From: Typha latifolia
Taxonomy: Eukaryota > Streptophyta > Magnoliopsida > Poales > Typhaceae
Assembly: GCA_019914945.1 (NCBI GenBank)
Contig: CM034108.1
Location: 10,852,280 to 10,916,279 of the forward strand
Direction: 5' to 3'
DNA length: 64,000 nt
In this document: piece after piece, positions 56,070 to 64,000 of the stretch
Layout of the letters: each line of letters starts with the position of its first letter
How positions within the stretch are numbered: position 1 is the stretch's first letter
Position numbers and translations under genes: made by a program
The notes under the pieces: generated by a model
Told to the model about the DNA's origin: nothing
The model's input: only the letters and a program-made list of their open reading frames with translations
Database searches by the model: none

Positions 56070-56375
56070 TCAAACATGCAAATAATTGGTCAAGTCCAAG
56101 CAATGTTGGACCTTGACCCCAGTCACAACTGCACTGTCGTCATGAACAACCAAAAGTGCATATATCATTCTGTTAGTACACCGTGCAAACTTCTGGGTCT
56201 TTCTTCTCGGTCTACTAATTGCAATTAATTTTCCTTTCTGCAAAATTTCCTGAGCTGAGGTCTCCACCTTATGCAAACTTGAGTCTTCTACATCCAAATT
56301 GGTAGACTTTGGCGGAGTACTAAGGATTCCATTCTCCACCTGCTGCGAAAAGTCTTTGCTTATGCCATTATGCAA
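56070..56375 (-). pseudogene. Copia B polyprotein segment spanning the deleted IN/RT region
   Basis: It reads SSLHKVETSAQEILQKGK, then ISRPRRKTQKFAR and MIYALLVVHDDSAVV. This is the linker between integrase and RT (RPRR) followed by the first residues of the RT domain (YALLVAE-like). The RT proper is absent and the PPT follows. Confidence 0.6.
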
Positions 56376-56381
56376 ATGCTT

Positions 56382-56939
56382 CTAATTCAAAATAGAAGAC
56401 TCTCCAAAAGTTACAATTCTCTTAGAGATCTCATTCTTCAAATTTGGGCTTTGTGATTTATGACCATGTCTGCCTATCACAGTCTTGCCCTGCAAAAAAT
56501 ACAAATTCATTTTTCGAAGGCCTTTTATCACAACTAGAATTCCTAATGTAATTTTTAAAATTCCATCTTTCATTGTGATTGAGAAGCTTTTGGATTCCAA
56601 CGCACTCAATAAGATGAGATTCTTCTTCAAATGCGGGACATATCGTACCCCCGTCAACTCTCTCACTGATCCATCATGCAATTGCAAACGAACTGTGCCA
56701 ATTCCTTCAATTTTACAGACATTATCATTACTCATAAAAACCATGCTAATGCTCAATTCTTCAAAAGTGCAAAACCAATGTTGATGAGGACACATATGAT
56801 AAGTGCATCCCGAATCCAAAATCCACTCATCTATATGATATGGCACAGATGAACTGCTAAGTACAATATCTAGATCCAAATCATCAAACTCATCTTCAAG
56901 CGGCCACATTTGCCTTTCCCTTCTACTGATCCTTGCCAT
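56382..56939 (-). pseudogene. Copia B protease and pre-integrase
   Basis: EWILDSGCTYHMCPH contains the retropepsin DSG active site. GTVRLQLHDGSVRELTGVRY and LKKNLILLSAL follow as in plant Copia proteases, then a short pre-integrase segment and KRIVTFGESSIL, the motif after the integrase core. The core itself is deleted. A frameshift separates it from gag upstream. Confidence 0.8.
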
Positions 56940-57690
56940 TCAAAACTAGACAATCCTTTTTCCGATGCCCTTTGTTACGACAATATGAACATTCATCTCT
57001 AGCAGGAATGTCTCTACTGGACGATCCACCCCCGTTGCTAAACTTTCCAGTTTTCAATCTACCACCCACTGTCAATGCTTTAGACGGAGAGTCCGTATGA
57101 ACCTGCTTATCCATCTTGCGATATTCATTATTGATCAATGCATTTGCAATATCCTCATAACGAATAGTTTCTTTTCCAGATAGTAAGGTAGTAGTCAAAT
57201 GATCATATACATCGGGCAACGAATTCAATAATACCAAGGCTTTGTCTTCATCCAAAATTTCCACATCCAAATTTTGCAAATCCGCAAGTAACTTGTTGAA
57301 GGCATTCAAATGCTCGGCCATAGGAGTTCCAACCTTGTATTGAAATAGGAAAAACTTCTTCAAATAGAGCTTATTCTCAATGCTCTTAGTCATAAATTTG
57401 TCCTCCAATTTCTTCCACAAGTTCTTCACCGAAGTCTCCTTCATCACAAAGTACTTTTGATCCTTTGCTAGACAAAGTCAAATGGAGCTGCAAGCTTGCC
57501 GGTTCATTTTCTCCCAATCCCTCTCGGATATATCTTCAGGCTTCTCCTCTAAGGTGATGTCCAACTCTTGTTGGAACAAGACGTCCATCACTTCACATTG
57601 CCACATTCCAAAATTATTGGTGCTATCAAATTTCTTTACGTCAAATTTTGCATTTGAAATAAGTTTTCCCAATTTGGATGATCTCGACAT
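56923..57690 (-). pseudogene. Copia B gag (UBN2 plus CCHC)
   Basis: ATG at 57,690 (MSRSSKLGKLIS). It has KFDSTNNFGMWQCEVMDVL, then a single TGA near 57,480, then LWKKLEDKFMTKSIENKLYL, a LLNSLPDVYDHL stretch, and the knuckle CSYCRNKGHRKKDC. Apart from the one stop it is open to 56,923, so the copy is fairly young. Gag would form virus-like particles and package the RNA. Confidence 0.85.
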
Positions 57691-57746
57691 ATTTGCAAAT
57701 TAATGCTATCCCCAAATTCAAAGCCCTAGGTTTGTGACCTTGAAGC

Positions 57747-57759
57747 TCTGATACCAATT
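57747..57759 (-). other. Primer binding site of Copia B
   Basis: GCTCTGATACCAA on the plus strand, i.e. TTGGTATCAGAGC in element orientation, complementary to initiator tRNA-Met. It immediately adjoins the 5' LTR. Confidence 0.9.
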
Positions 57760-58558
57760 TGTTGTGCCAATACTCAAATGGGTGAGGGAAGCGGAATCAA
57801 AACCCTTCACCCTCAAACAAATCCAAATGGAATAGCAATAATTTGGGGTAAATCAAATATTAGCAAAGCTAATAACAATATCAATGTGAGAACTTTAAAT
57901 GCAAGATGCTAGTTGTAGAGAACTTCAAATACCCAAGGTAATCACAAATATGAACACCAAATTAATGCAAACCATAAAAAGAAAAGAAGCAGAGACACGA
58001 TTTACGTGGTTCGGCGATGTGCCTATGTCCACGGGCGGAGCAATCTTCAATCCACTATGCAAATCTTTAAATACAAAGATATTACAACTCTAATATCTCC
58101 CTAAACAATGGTGGCTCTCCCCTACAAGCTTTACTCTCTTTCAAAATGCCCACGCCAAAATATAAAACCCAACATTTCTATTTATAGGGCCAGTTCAGAT
58201 TGAGTTTTTCCACGTCGCGTTCGAACGCCTTCGAGGGCGCGTTCAAACGCGCCCAATATCAGAGCAACAGAACCAAAGGGGTGTTCGAACGCCCGCTGGG
58301 CGCGCTCGAACGCGCTAAGTGCAAATGCAGACTGGCGTTCGAACGCCAAAGCCCCGTTCGAACGCCTGCAAAAACAGCTGCTCTCGGGTTGGCTCACGTT
58401 CGAACGCGGCTGGGGCCGTTCGAGCACCTGCATCACAAACTGCTCTCTATTTGGAGCCCGCGTTCGAACGTCTCCAGGGTCCGTTCGAACGCGCAGTACA
58501 AAAAAACTGATACATGCTGAATTTTTTGTTGAAACTAAATTTAAGCCAATTTTTAACA
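57760..58558 (-). repeat. 5' LTR of Copia B
   Basis: 799 bp from TGTTGTGCC to TTAACA. It has five TTCGAA pairs (58,220/58,242; 58,284/58,305; 58,338/58,357; 58,399/58,419; 58,463/58,484). It exceeds the other LTR by 176 bp, close to three modules. Confidence 0.85.
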
Positions 58559-58563
58559 ATTAT

Positions 58564-59185
58564 GACTCTACTTGTCTTGATTGCTACACTCGTATGGAGT
58601 AAGGAAATTCTGCAGCTCATTTAGCAGAAGCTTTCACAAACTGCTCTATCAATGATGAGCTTGATAGCGATTGGTACACCGATACAGGAGCTTCGGCTCA
58701 TATGACTCTAGACGTGCAGCAGCTGGACAAGGTTGACACTTATAATGGTAAGGACAGTGTTATTGTAGGTAATGGAGCATCACTTCCAATCACTCATACT
58801 GGTAGCATTTCTTTGAAATCCAAGCTTCAACTTTTAGATCTCTTAGTTGTGCCTAATCTTACAAAACATTTATTATCTATCAGTAAATTGACATCTGATT
58901 TTTCCCTTGTCTATCACATTTACTAATGATTCCTTTATTGCACAGAACTACAACACAGGAATGGTAGTGACAACAGTTTGACGTGAGAACTATCTCTATG
59001 TGCTAGAGCGTGGAAACAAAGCTTTTCTCTCGATCCTCCATAATAAATTATTGCGTGCTTCTTATGATACATGGCATGCTCGCTTAGTTCATGTATCACA
59101 CTCCATTATTTTCTTATTGAATAAGAAAGGTCAATTATCTCTTACATCCTTGCTTCCAAATCTTAGTATGTGTTCTAGTTGTTAA
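58564..59185 (+). pseudogene. Copia A protease and GAG-pre-integrase
   Basis: After the knuckle remnant, DSDWYTDTGASAHMT contains the retropepsin DTG active site (58,681-58,689). LLVVPNLTKHLLSISKLT follows, and then after a shift DTWHARLVHVSH, the His motif of the GAG-pre-integrase domain. Stops break the frame near 58,925 and 59,185. Confidence 0.8.
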
Positions 59186-59199
59186 GTTGGAAAGAGTCA

Positions 59200-60010
59200 T
59201 CGACTTCCTTTCCACACCAATGAAAAGCATTCCAATCATCTTCTAGGATTGGTTCACTGTGATTTGTGGGTTCTATCTTCCATTACTTCTAATTTTTGTT
59301 ATAGGTACTATGTCATTTTTGTTAATGATAATTCTTGCTTTACATGGCTATATCATTGAAATTGGAGTTGGACCTTTTTAAAAAATTTCTTCAATTTCAA
59401 TTTCAATCTTTTATGGAAAATCAATTTGATACAAAAATTAAAATATTCCAAAGTGATGGTGGGGGTGAATTCACTAACCTCCCGTTCAAGTCTCACTTGC
59501 AAACTTTCGGTATACATCATCAAATGTTATGTCCTCGTACCCTCTCTCAAAATGGTTACTTAAGAGCGAAAACACAAACATATCACTGAAACTAGTCTTG
59601 CCATATTATTTCACTCTCATGTATTCTCTAAGCTTTGGGTAAAAGCATTCGGTACAACGGCCTTCTCCATTAATCGGTTGCCAACCTCTATCCTCAATGG
59701 TATATCTCCTTATGAGATTCAGTATGGTAAACCTCCAAACGATGCAAATTTTCATCCATTTATTTGTCTAGTTTATTCACGTTTACGTGCTTATGATTTG
59801 CACCTCGTAGCACTTCATGCATTTTTCTTGATTATAACACATCACATAAAAGGATTTCATTGCCTTGATCCTATTACTCATTATGTTTATATAACTAGAC
59901 ATACTAAATTTGATGGATCAAAATTTCCTTTTATTGGGCCTCCTAAGTCAATGACCACCTCTTCTCTCCAATTATCAAGCTGTTTTGAGCCAAGTTCAAA
60001 ATCTTTGTAG
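59200..60010 (+). pseudogene. Copia A integrase
   Basis: Broken frames contain LVHCDLW (first catalytic Asp), IFQSDGGGEFTNL (second catalytic Asp region), then INRLPTSILNGISPYE and ITRHTKFDGSKFPF at the C-terminus. At least three frameshifts or stops are present. It would have catalysed cDNA insertion. Confidence 0.8.
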
Positions 60011-60252
60011 CAATTTGTTATTGATAATCCACCACAAAATCCATCTGCTCCATGATTTTACAGTAACTTCGTCCAATTCAAAACCATGTGTTACTTGTGC
60101 TACTAACTACTATATCGACTTGTTACAGGACAAACTACAATTGTAGAATATTCATGAGCCAACTTTCTCAGTATCAGATGCCCCTACCTCTTCCATTGCC
60201 ATCTCAGGATCTACTCCTATTTCCCAGCAATTGTATCTCCGAGTGTCATTTA

Positions 60253-60838
60253 TGTTGGTAATTTCATATATTTGACATGAATTTTTTATTAACTTTGAGC
60301 TAAGTTTTAAGTGGGGTCCATACATTATTAATGATAGTTTAATGATGAAATTAATTTAGCTCAAAGTGTACTTTATTGTCAAATATTTATTTAGTCAAAT
60401 CCATAAAGAGAAGTGAATGAAAATTGACTCTAAAGTGGGTATCATGGCAATAGAAAATAAAAAAAAGTGAGTTTAGTACCATATTGGATATTTGAGAAAT
60501 GTTAGTATGGTATATAAGTAACAAACTTTTTATGTGCTTTAGGCCCCAAAAGGGGCACCTATTTTGTGGGTAAAGGTTACTATGCAACTTAACTCACACA
60601 CGCGCGCCACCTGGCCCGGCTCGGTTCGCACACACGGGTCAAGTCCAATTTTAATTTTTTTGCCTTATCAACGTCCACTGTTCCATAAGCAATCGGTGGA
60701 GGGCGAATTGGTCTTTAAGGAGATAGTGTCCAATACTATACTCGACTATTCAGAATTTTATATTCTGTAATCTGTAAGTTATTTATTTTATTTTGATCGA
60801 ATTTATTGTGACTCTTTGGAATCAGATTGTTACCAACA
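60253..60838 (+). mobile_element. LTR family C, complete solo LTR
   Basis: 586 bp with perfect 9-bp inverted ends TGTTGGTAA / TTACCAACA. A TATA-like GTATATAAGTAAC lies at about 60,510. It interrupts the integrase-RT linker of Copia A, whose reading resumes at HPMQICRKSGNFKPK. Flanking 5-mers ATTTA and ATAAT agree only partly. Relatives lie at 7,553-8,040 (minus) and 28,669-29,090 (plus). Confidence 0.85.
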
Positions 60839-60869
60839 ATAATTTCTATACAACCCATCACTCAAAGCA

Positions 60870-61855
60870 CTCATCCAATGCAAATTTGTAGAAAGTCGGG
60901 CAATTTTAAGCCCAAGCAACATTCATACATGTGCGTTGTGCTAGATTCGCCTCTTCTTCATTATCCTATGGCAATTAAAGCACCTAAAGGGTTCAAGTCG
61001 GTAGCTAAACACCCACATTGGTTTGCCGCAATGGACGATGAAATTAGAGCATTGACTTCGAACAACACTTGGACTTTGGTACCACGACCGCCGAATAAAA
61101 ATGTTGTTGGTTCGAAATAGGTTTTTTTGAGTTAAGTGCTTACCTGATGGATCAATAAATCATCTTGAAGCACGCCTTGTTGGCAAAGGATACACTCAAA
61201 TACCTAGCCTAAATTTCACTAATACATTCAGTTCAGTTTACTATTGTTTGTGTTGCTTTTGCTTTGTCTCTTTTGTCAACTTGACGTCAAAATATATTTC
61301 TCAACGGCAATCTCCGAGAACAAGTTAATATGGAGCAACCTCCTGGTTCACTAATCCCCAATTTTTTTTATCATGTTTGCAAATTGAAAAGGACGCTGTA
61401 TAGCTTAAAACAAGCTCCTCGTGCTTGGTTCCATCAGTTTAGCTCATTCTTATTAAAAATTGGTTTTATGTGCAATCGTGCTGACACCTCACTCTTTGTT
61501 CTCTGTTAGCCTGCGAGTATCATCTATTTTCTTCTTTATGTTGATGACATAGTTGTTACAGGTAATAACAATAATATGCTTATCGATATCATCTCCAAGC
61601 TTCAGAAGGAGTTTGCTATGAAAGAACTGGGGTCTCTTTCTTATTTCCTTGGCCTAGAAGTTCACAGTGCATTTGGAGGTTTATTTCTTAGCCAAACAAA
61701 GTATGCGCATGACATCTTGGCTCGTGCAGAACTATTGGAGAACAAGCCCGTCAACACGCCTAAGGTGGTTGGTCAACGACTCACTTCTAGCAGTATTCAC
61801 TATAGTGATCCTTCCTTCAATCGTTCCATGGCGAGAGCAGTATAATATTTGTTGT
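60870..61855 (+). pseudogene. Copia A reverse transcriptase
   Basis: It contains AMDDEIRALTSNNTWTLVPR, then LARLVGKGYTQ-like sequence, then LYVDDIVVTGN with the catalytic YVDD at 61,537-61,548, and KELGSLSYFLGLEV and SQTKYAHDIL. It ends after DPSFNRSMARAV, so RNase H is missing. Many stops occur between 61,118 and 61,560. Confidence 0.85.
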
Positions 61856-61990
61856 AATAGTAAGTTGTTAATAACAACAAATCTTATTTTATTGTTACAA
61901 CAAGTCAACAACAAAACTGTTTTTAAAAACTTCTATAAATATTATACAAACTCCACCCAAACAAGTGCGGTGGTTTCTCAAATATTCTCA

Positions 61991-62313
61991 AGAACAACAA
62001 CTTTGCAGCTAACAACTTGGCAATGTTTACTTATCTAAACTGGTGTCGTAAGAATTGGGTCAATCTTCCGGATGACCTTTACTGTAATCTGAATTATATG
62101 TAATGAATTAGTCTATCTGTCTATGGACTACTTTTCAAAGTAAAAAATAATCTTCTTCAAACCTCAACATTTATTATTCTATAGACGACTTGGAATTTGG
62201 AAAGTTTTCATTTGACTTTGCCCGTCCATTCCGTCCATTCATTCATTGCATAGCATTGCCTCTTCATATCTATAGGTTTATCTCGCATTGATCATGAGCG
62301 CTGCTAGGAAACA
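61991..62313 (+). promoter_or_regulatory. CRK-B3 upstream region
   Basis: Short interval between the 3' repeat of Copia A and the CRK-B3 ATG. It includes TCCATTCATTCATTGCATAG and CATATCTATAGG. No canonical TATA box can be assigned with confidence. Confidence 0.35.
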
Positions 62314-63163
62314 ATGGCATTACCTCTCTTTCCCAATTTGCGGAAGCCTCTCCACCTACTATTCCTGTTCGTCATCATACTCCATAGTCCCACAACCGAG
62401 TCACAAACACCAGACTACCAATTCTCCATCAACTGTCCGAAGGATCAAAACTACACAGCTAACAGCACTTTCAAGACCAACCTCGACCTCCTTTTCTCTT
62501 CCCTCTACTCCGCCGCCTCTGTGTCCGGGTTCTCCAATGTCACAATCGGCAAAACTCCTGACCAAGTCTACGGTCTTGCCCTATGCCGTGGTGATTTGTC
62601 TCTCGGCGAGTGCCGGACGTGCCTCAGCACTGCGATCAATGAGACCGGCGTTATTTGCCCGAATAGCAAGTATTTGGAGATATCGCGCGACTATTGCTAC
62701 CTCCGCTACTCCAATACAAGCTTCTTTGGCTACTCGGATGAGTTCTATTATGTCTTTGCTCACAGTTCAGCTACGGAGTCGCAATTGTTCGATGACACTT
62801 TAGGACAATTGATCGAGACTCTTGTCGACCAGGCTGCTTATAAATCGCCCCTAATGTTTGCAGCCGGATCGACGAATTATAGTAGCTTTGATGACATCTA
62901 TGGGCTGGTGCAGTGCACGAGGGACATATCCAAGGACGATTGCTTCCGGTGCCTTAGTAAGTACCGCAGTGAGATTCCCAAGTGTTGCAACGCGAGCGGT
63001 GAAGCGAGGTTGTTTGCAAGGAACTGTATCATTCGGTATGATTTGTCTCCTTTCTACAATATTACGGCAGTCGACGAGTTGTCATCATCTCCACCATCGA
63101 CAACTTCTCCAAACACGGCAGCTCCATCGCCGACGAAGCAAGACAGCAGCCCTACCCCAGCAA
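62314..63163 (+). CDS. CRK-B3, ectodomain exon (rest not in window)
   Basis: A single intact exon encodes a signal peptide (1-31) and two DUF26 domains with CRGDLSLGECRTC and CTRDISKDDCFRC, plus PKCCNAS and NCIIRYDLSPFY, so all usual cysteines are present. A Ser/Thr/Pro-rich hinge follows. The donor is canonical (CCAGCAA/GTAAGT) with phase 1, as in all paralogues here. No membrane or kinase exon is recognisable in the remaining 837 bp, so either intron 1 is long or the gene is truncated. If transcription ended here, an in-frame TAA at 63,184 would give a secreted two-DUF26 protein of 290 aa. Confidence 0.8.
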
Positions 63164-64000
63164 GTAAGTCAAGCCAGATTTACTAAAAAATAAAAAGTAA
63201 ATTTAGGAAGAGGGTTTTCATTTGGTGGGATAAGATATGCTGACTAAATTTGAAATTTTGATCAAACTAGACCTCTTTTTTATTTTCTTTATTGAAATAA
63301 ATTATCTCTTTTTTAAAAACGCTAATAAGTTAAGTGTTTTTATCATCAAACATTTTTTTTTCTAAATTACTGAAAGATTAAATTAAAAAAATTTATATAT
63401 ATAGACCACACAAAAATGATGAATTAATTAACTTTTTTTATTTAGAGATAAAATATTAATTAGTTCAGCGTTTTTGTTATGACTATAGTAAATTAGATCC
63501 CATTTGATAATAAATTTAAATAGTAGTCTATTTTAGTACAAATAAATTAGAACAAGACTAGTTTGGTCAAAAACTCGACTAAATTTAGGTTGAGATTTTT
63601 GATTTAGTAGGATAGGGTGGGCTATTGGACCATTAAAAAAGCTCTTTAGCTTGTGAGGCTCGCGGGCTTGGCTTGTTGGTATGATCTATATGGGAGAAGA
63701 AATAAGATCCACCAGGTTGGTATGATATATATATGAGAAGAAAAAACCCTCGTCCAAGTCTCCAACCTTCTACTCCCTAAACCCACCACTGAAACCATTT
63801 CATCTCCCTAAACCCTCTCCCTTCACCGTCAAAACCATTTCATCTCCCCAAATCCTCTTTACTACGGAAACTCATCTCCACGTTCACCACCAAACCTATT
63901 TCCACTGAAACCCATCTCCATCTCCAAGCTCCCATCGACCATCGCCACCGAAACGGTATTTAGTGGTCTTGGTCTACAAGCTCCGATCCGCCATCTCCAA
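63164..64000. other. Intron 1 of CRK-B3 or flanking repeat
   Basis: Positions 63,190-63,640 are AT-rich. From 63,720 the sequence turns C-rich with repeated CCATTTCATCTCCC units (about 63,796 and 63,835) and ACCGAAACCCATCTCCA-like sequence, which resembles an LTR or transposon end and not CRK intron. No splice acceptor followed by a membrane span is seen. Confidence 0.4.

Larger units (their letters stand above)
55157..58558 (-). mobile_element. Copia element B, minus strand, non-autonomous, with intact target duplication
   Basis: Two LTRs (55,157-55,779 and 57,760-58,558) flank about 1.98 kb with gag and protease. A perfect 5-bp duplication ATTAT lies at 55,152-55,156 and 58,559-58,563. The PBS complement (GCTCTGATACCAA) adjoins the right LTR, and a purine-rich AAAATGGAGAAT (minus-strand reading) adjoins the left LTR as PPT. 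The integrase core and all of RT/RNase H are missing, while sequence on either side of the gap is colinear with Copia polyprotein. An internally deleted genome was therefore probably mobilised in trans. Confidence 0.9.
53472..61990 (+). mobile_element. Copia element A, old, plus strand, host of nested insertions
   Basis: Short LTR-like direct repeats at 53,472-53,578 and 61,893-61,990 (both starting TGTTACAACAAGTCAACAAC and ending TTCTCA) bracket Copia parts in order: PBS, gag, zinc knuckle, protease, integrase and RT. The left repeat is followed directly by TGGCATCAGA, a tRNA-Met-type primer site variant. Frames are broken by many stops, and the RT ends before RNase H. Flanking 5-mers (TAGAG and AGAAC) do not match. 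Three later insertions lie inside it. Confidence 0.75.

Noticed and set aside
53472..61990. Target-site duplication for Copia A
   Set aside because: The 5-mers outside the short repeats (TAGAG and AGAAC) do not match, so no duplication is claimed and the outer limits remain tentative.
62288..62803. 171-codon frame overlapping CRK-B3
   Set aside because: Serine-rich shadow of the DUF26 exon in another frame; it begins upstream only because no stop intervenes.

Overview
This is plant nuclear DNA, almost certainly from a flowering plant. It is AT-rich, its genes carry short GT-AG introns, and the only host genes I recognise are cysteine-rich receptor-like kinases (CRKs; two DUF26/Gnk2-type ectodomains, one membrane span, a Ser/Thr kinase). 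No CRK I can see is single-copy. The window is a tandem CRK cluster with remains of LINE and Copia retrotransposons, solo LTRs and MITEs between and inside the genes. I could not narrow the species, or decide monocot versus dicot, by eye.

The cluster holds two CRK groups. Group A (1-34.3 kb) contains the last exon of A0 (1-125), pseudogene A1 (10.0-13.6 kb), intact A2 (15.5-18.8 kb, 678 aa in 7 exons), a 5' stub (28.5 kb) and broken A3 (31.9-34.3 kb). Its kinases resemble the S-domain-like class: the lysine motif is EIAAKRL and the tail ends in TITAPYGR. Group B (37.9-64 kb) contains B1 (37.9-40.7 kb, 652 aa), B2 (46.8-51.2 kb, 690 aa) and the ectodomain exon of B3 (62.3 kb). Its kinases are canonical CRK type (EIAVKRL, then an [13 protein letters not shown] segment). 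Exon fragments and intron relics at 23.3, 25.1, 36.9 and 51.7 kb, among other places, mark further lost copies.

A segmental tandem duplication dominates the left half. Positions 1-7.55 kb match 18.64-28.44 kb, with an offset of 18,641 bp at the left end. Both copies include a CRK 3' end, the same internally deleted LINE, two MITE families and a CRK promoter block. Copy 1 lacks about 2.5 kb that copy 2 keeps. A solo LTR with a perfect 5-bp target duplication sits exactly in the A1 start codon.

Between 53.5 and 62.0 kb lies a three-level nest. An old plus-strand Copia element is interrupted by a solo LTR in gag, by a minus-strand Copia (55,157-58,558, perfect ATTAT duplication) in the gag zinc-knuckle codons, and by another solo LTR between integrase and reverse transcriptase. 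The LTR of the inner family carries an array of 61-65 bp modules just upstream of its TATA box. Each module has a pair of TTCGAA-like palindromes 20-22 bp apart. The two LTRs of one insertion differ in module number (2 versus 5), and the same paired motif occurs in at least two other LTR-like sequences here. This looks like the least described feature of the window.

The CRKs are expected to act at the plasma membrane as apoplastic sensors feeding a kinase cascade in defence or stress responses. Only A2, B1 and B2 look able to make a full receptor. B1 does so only if a 126-bp intron private to it among the paralogues here is spliced out.
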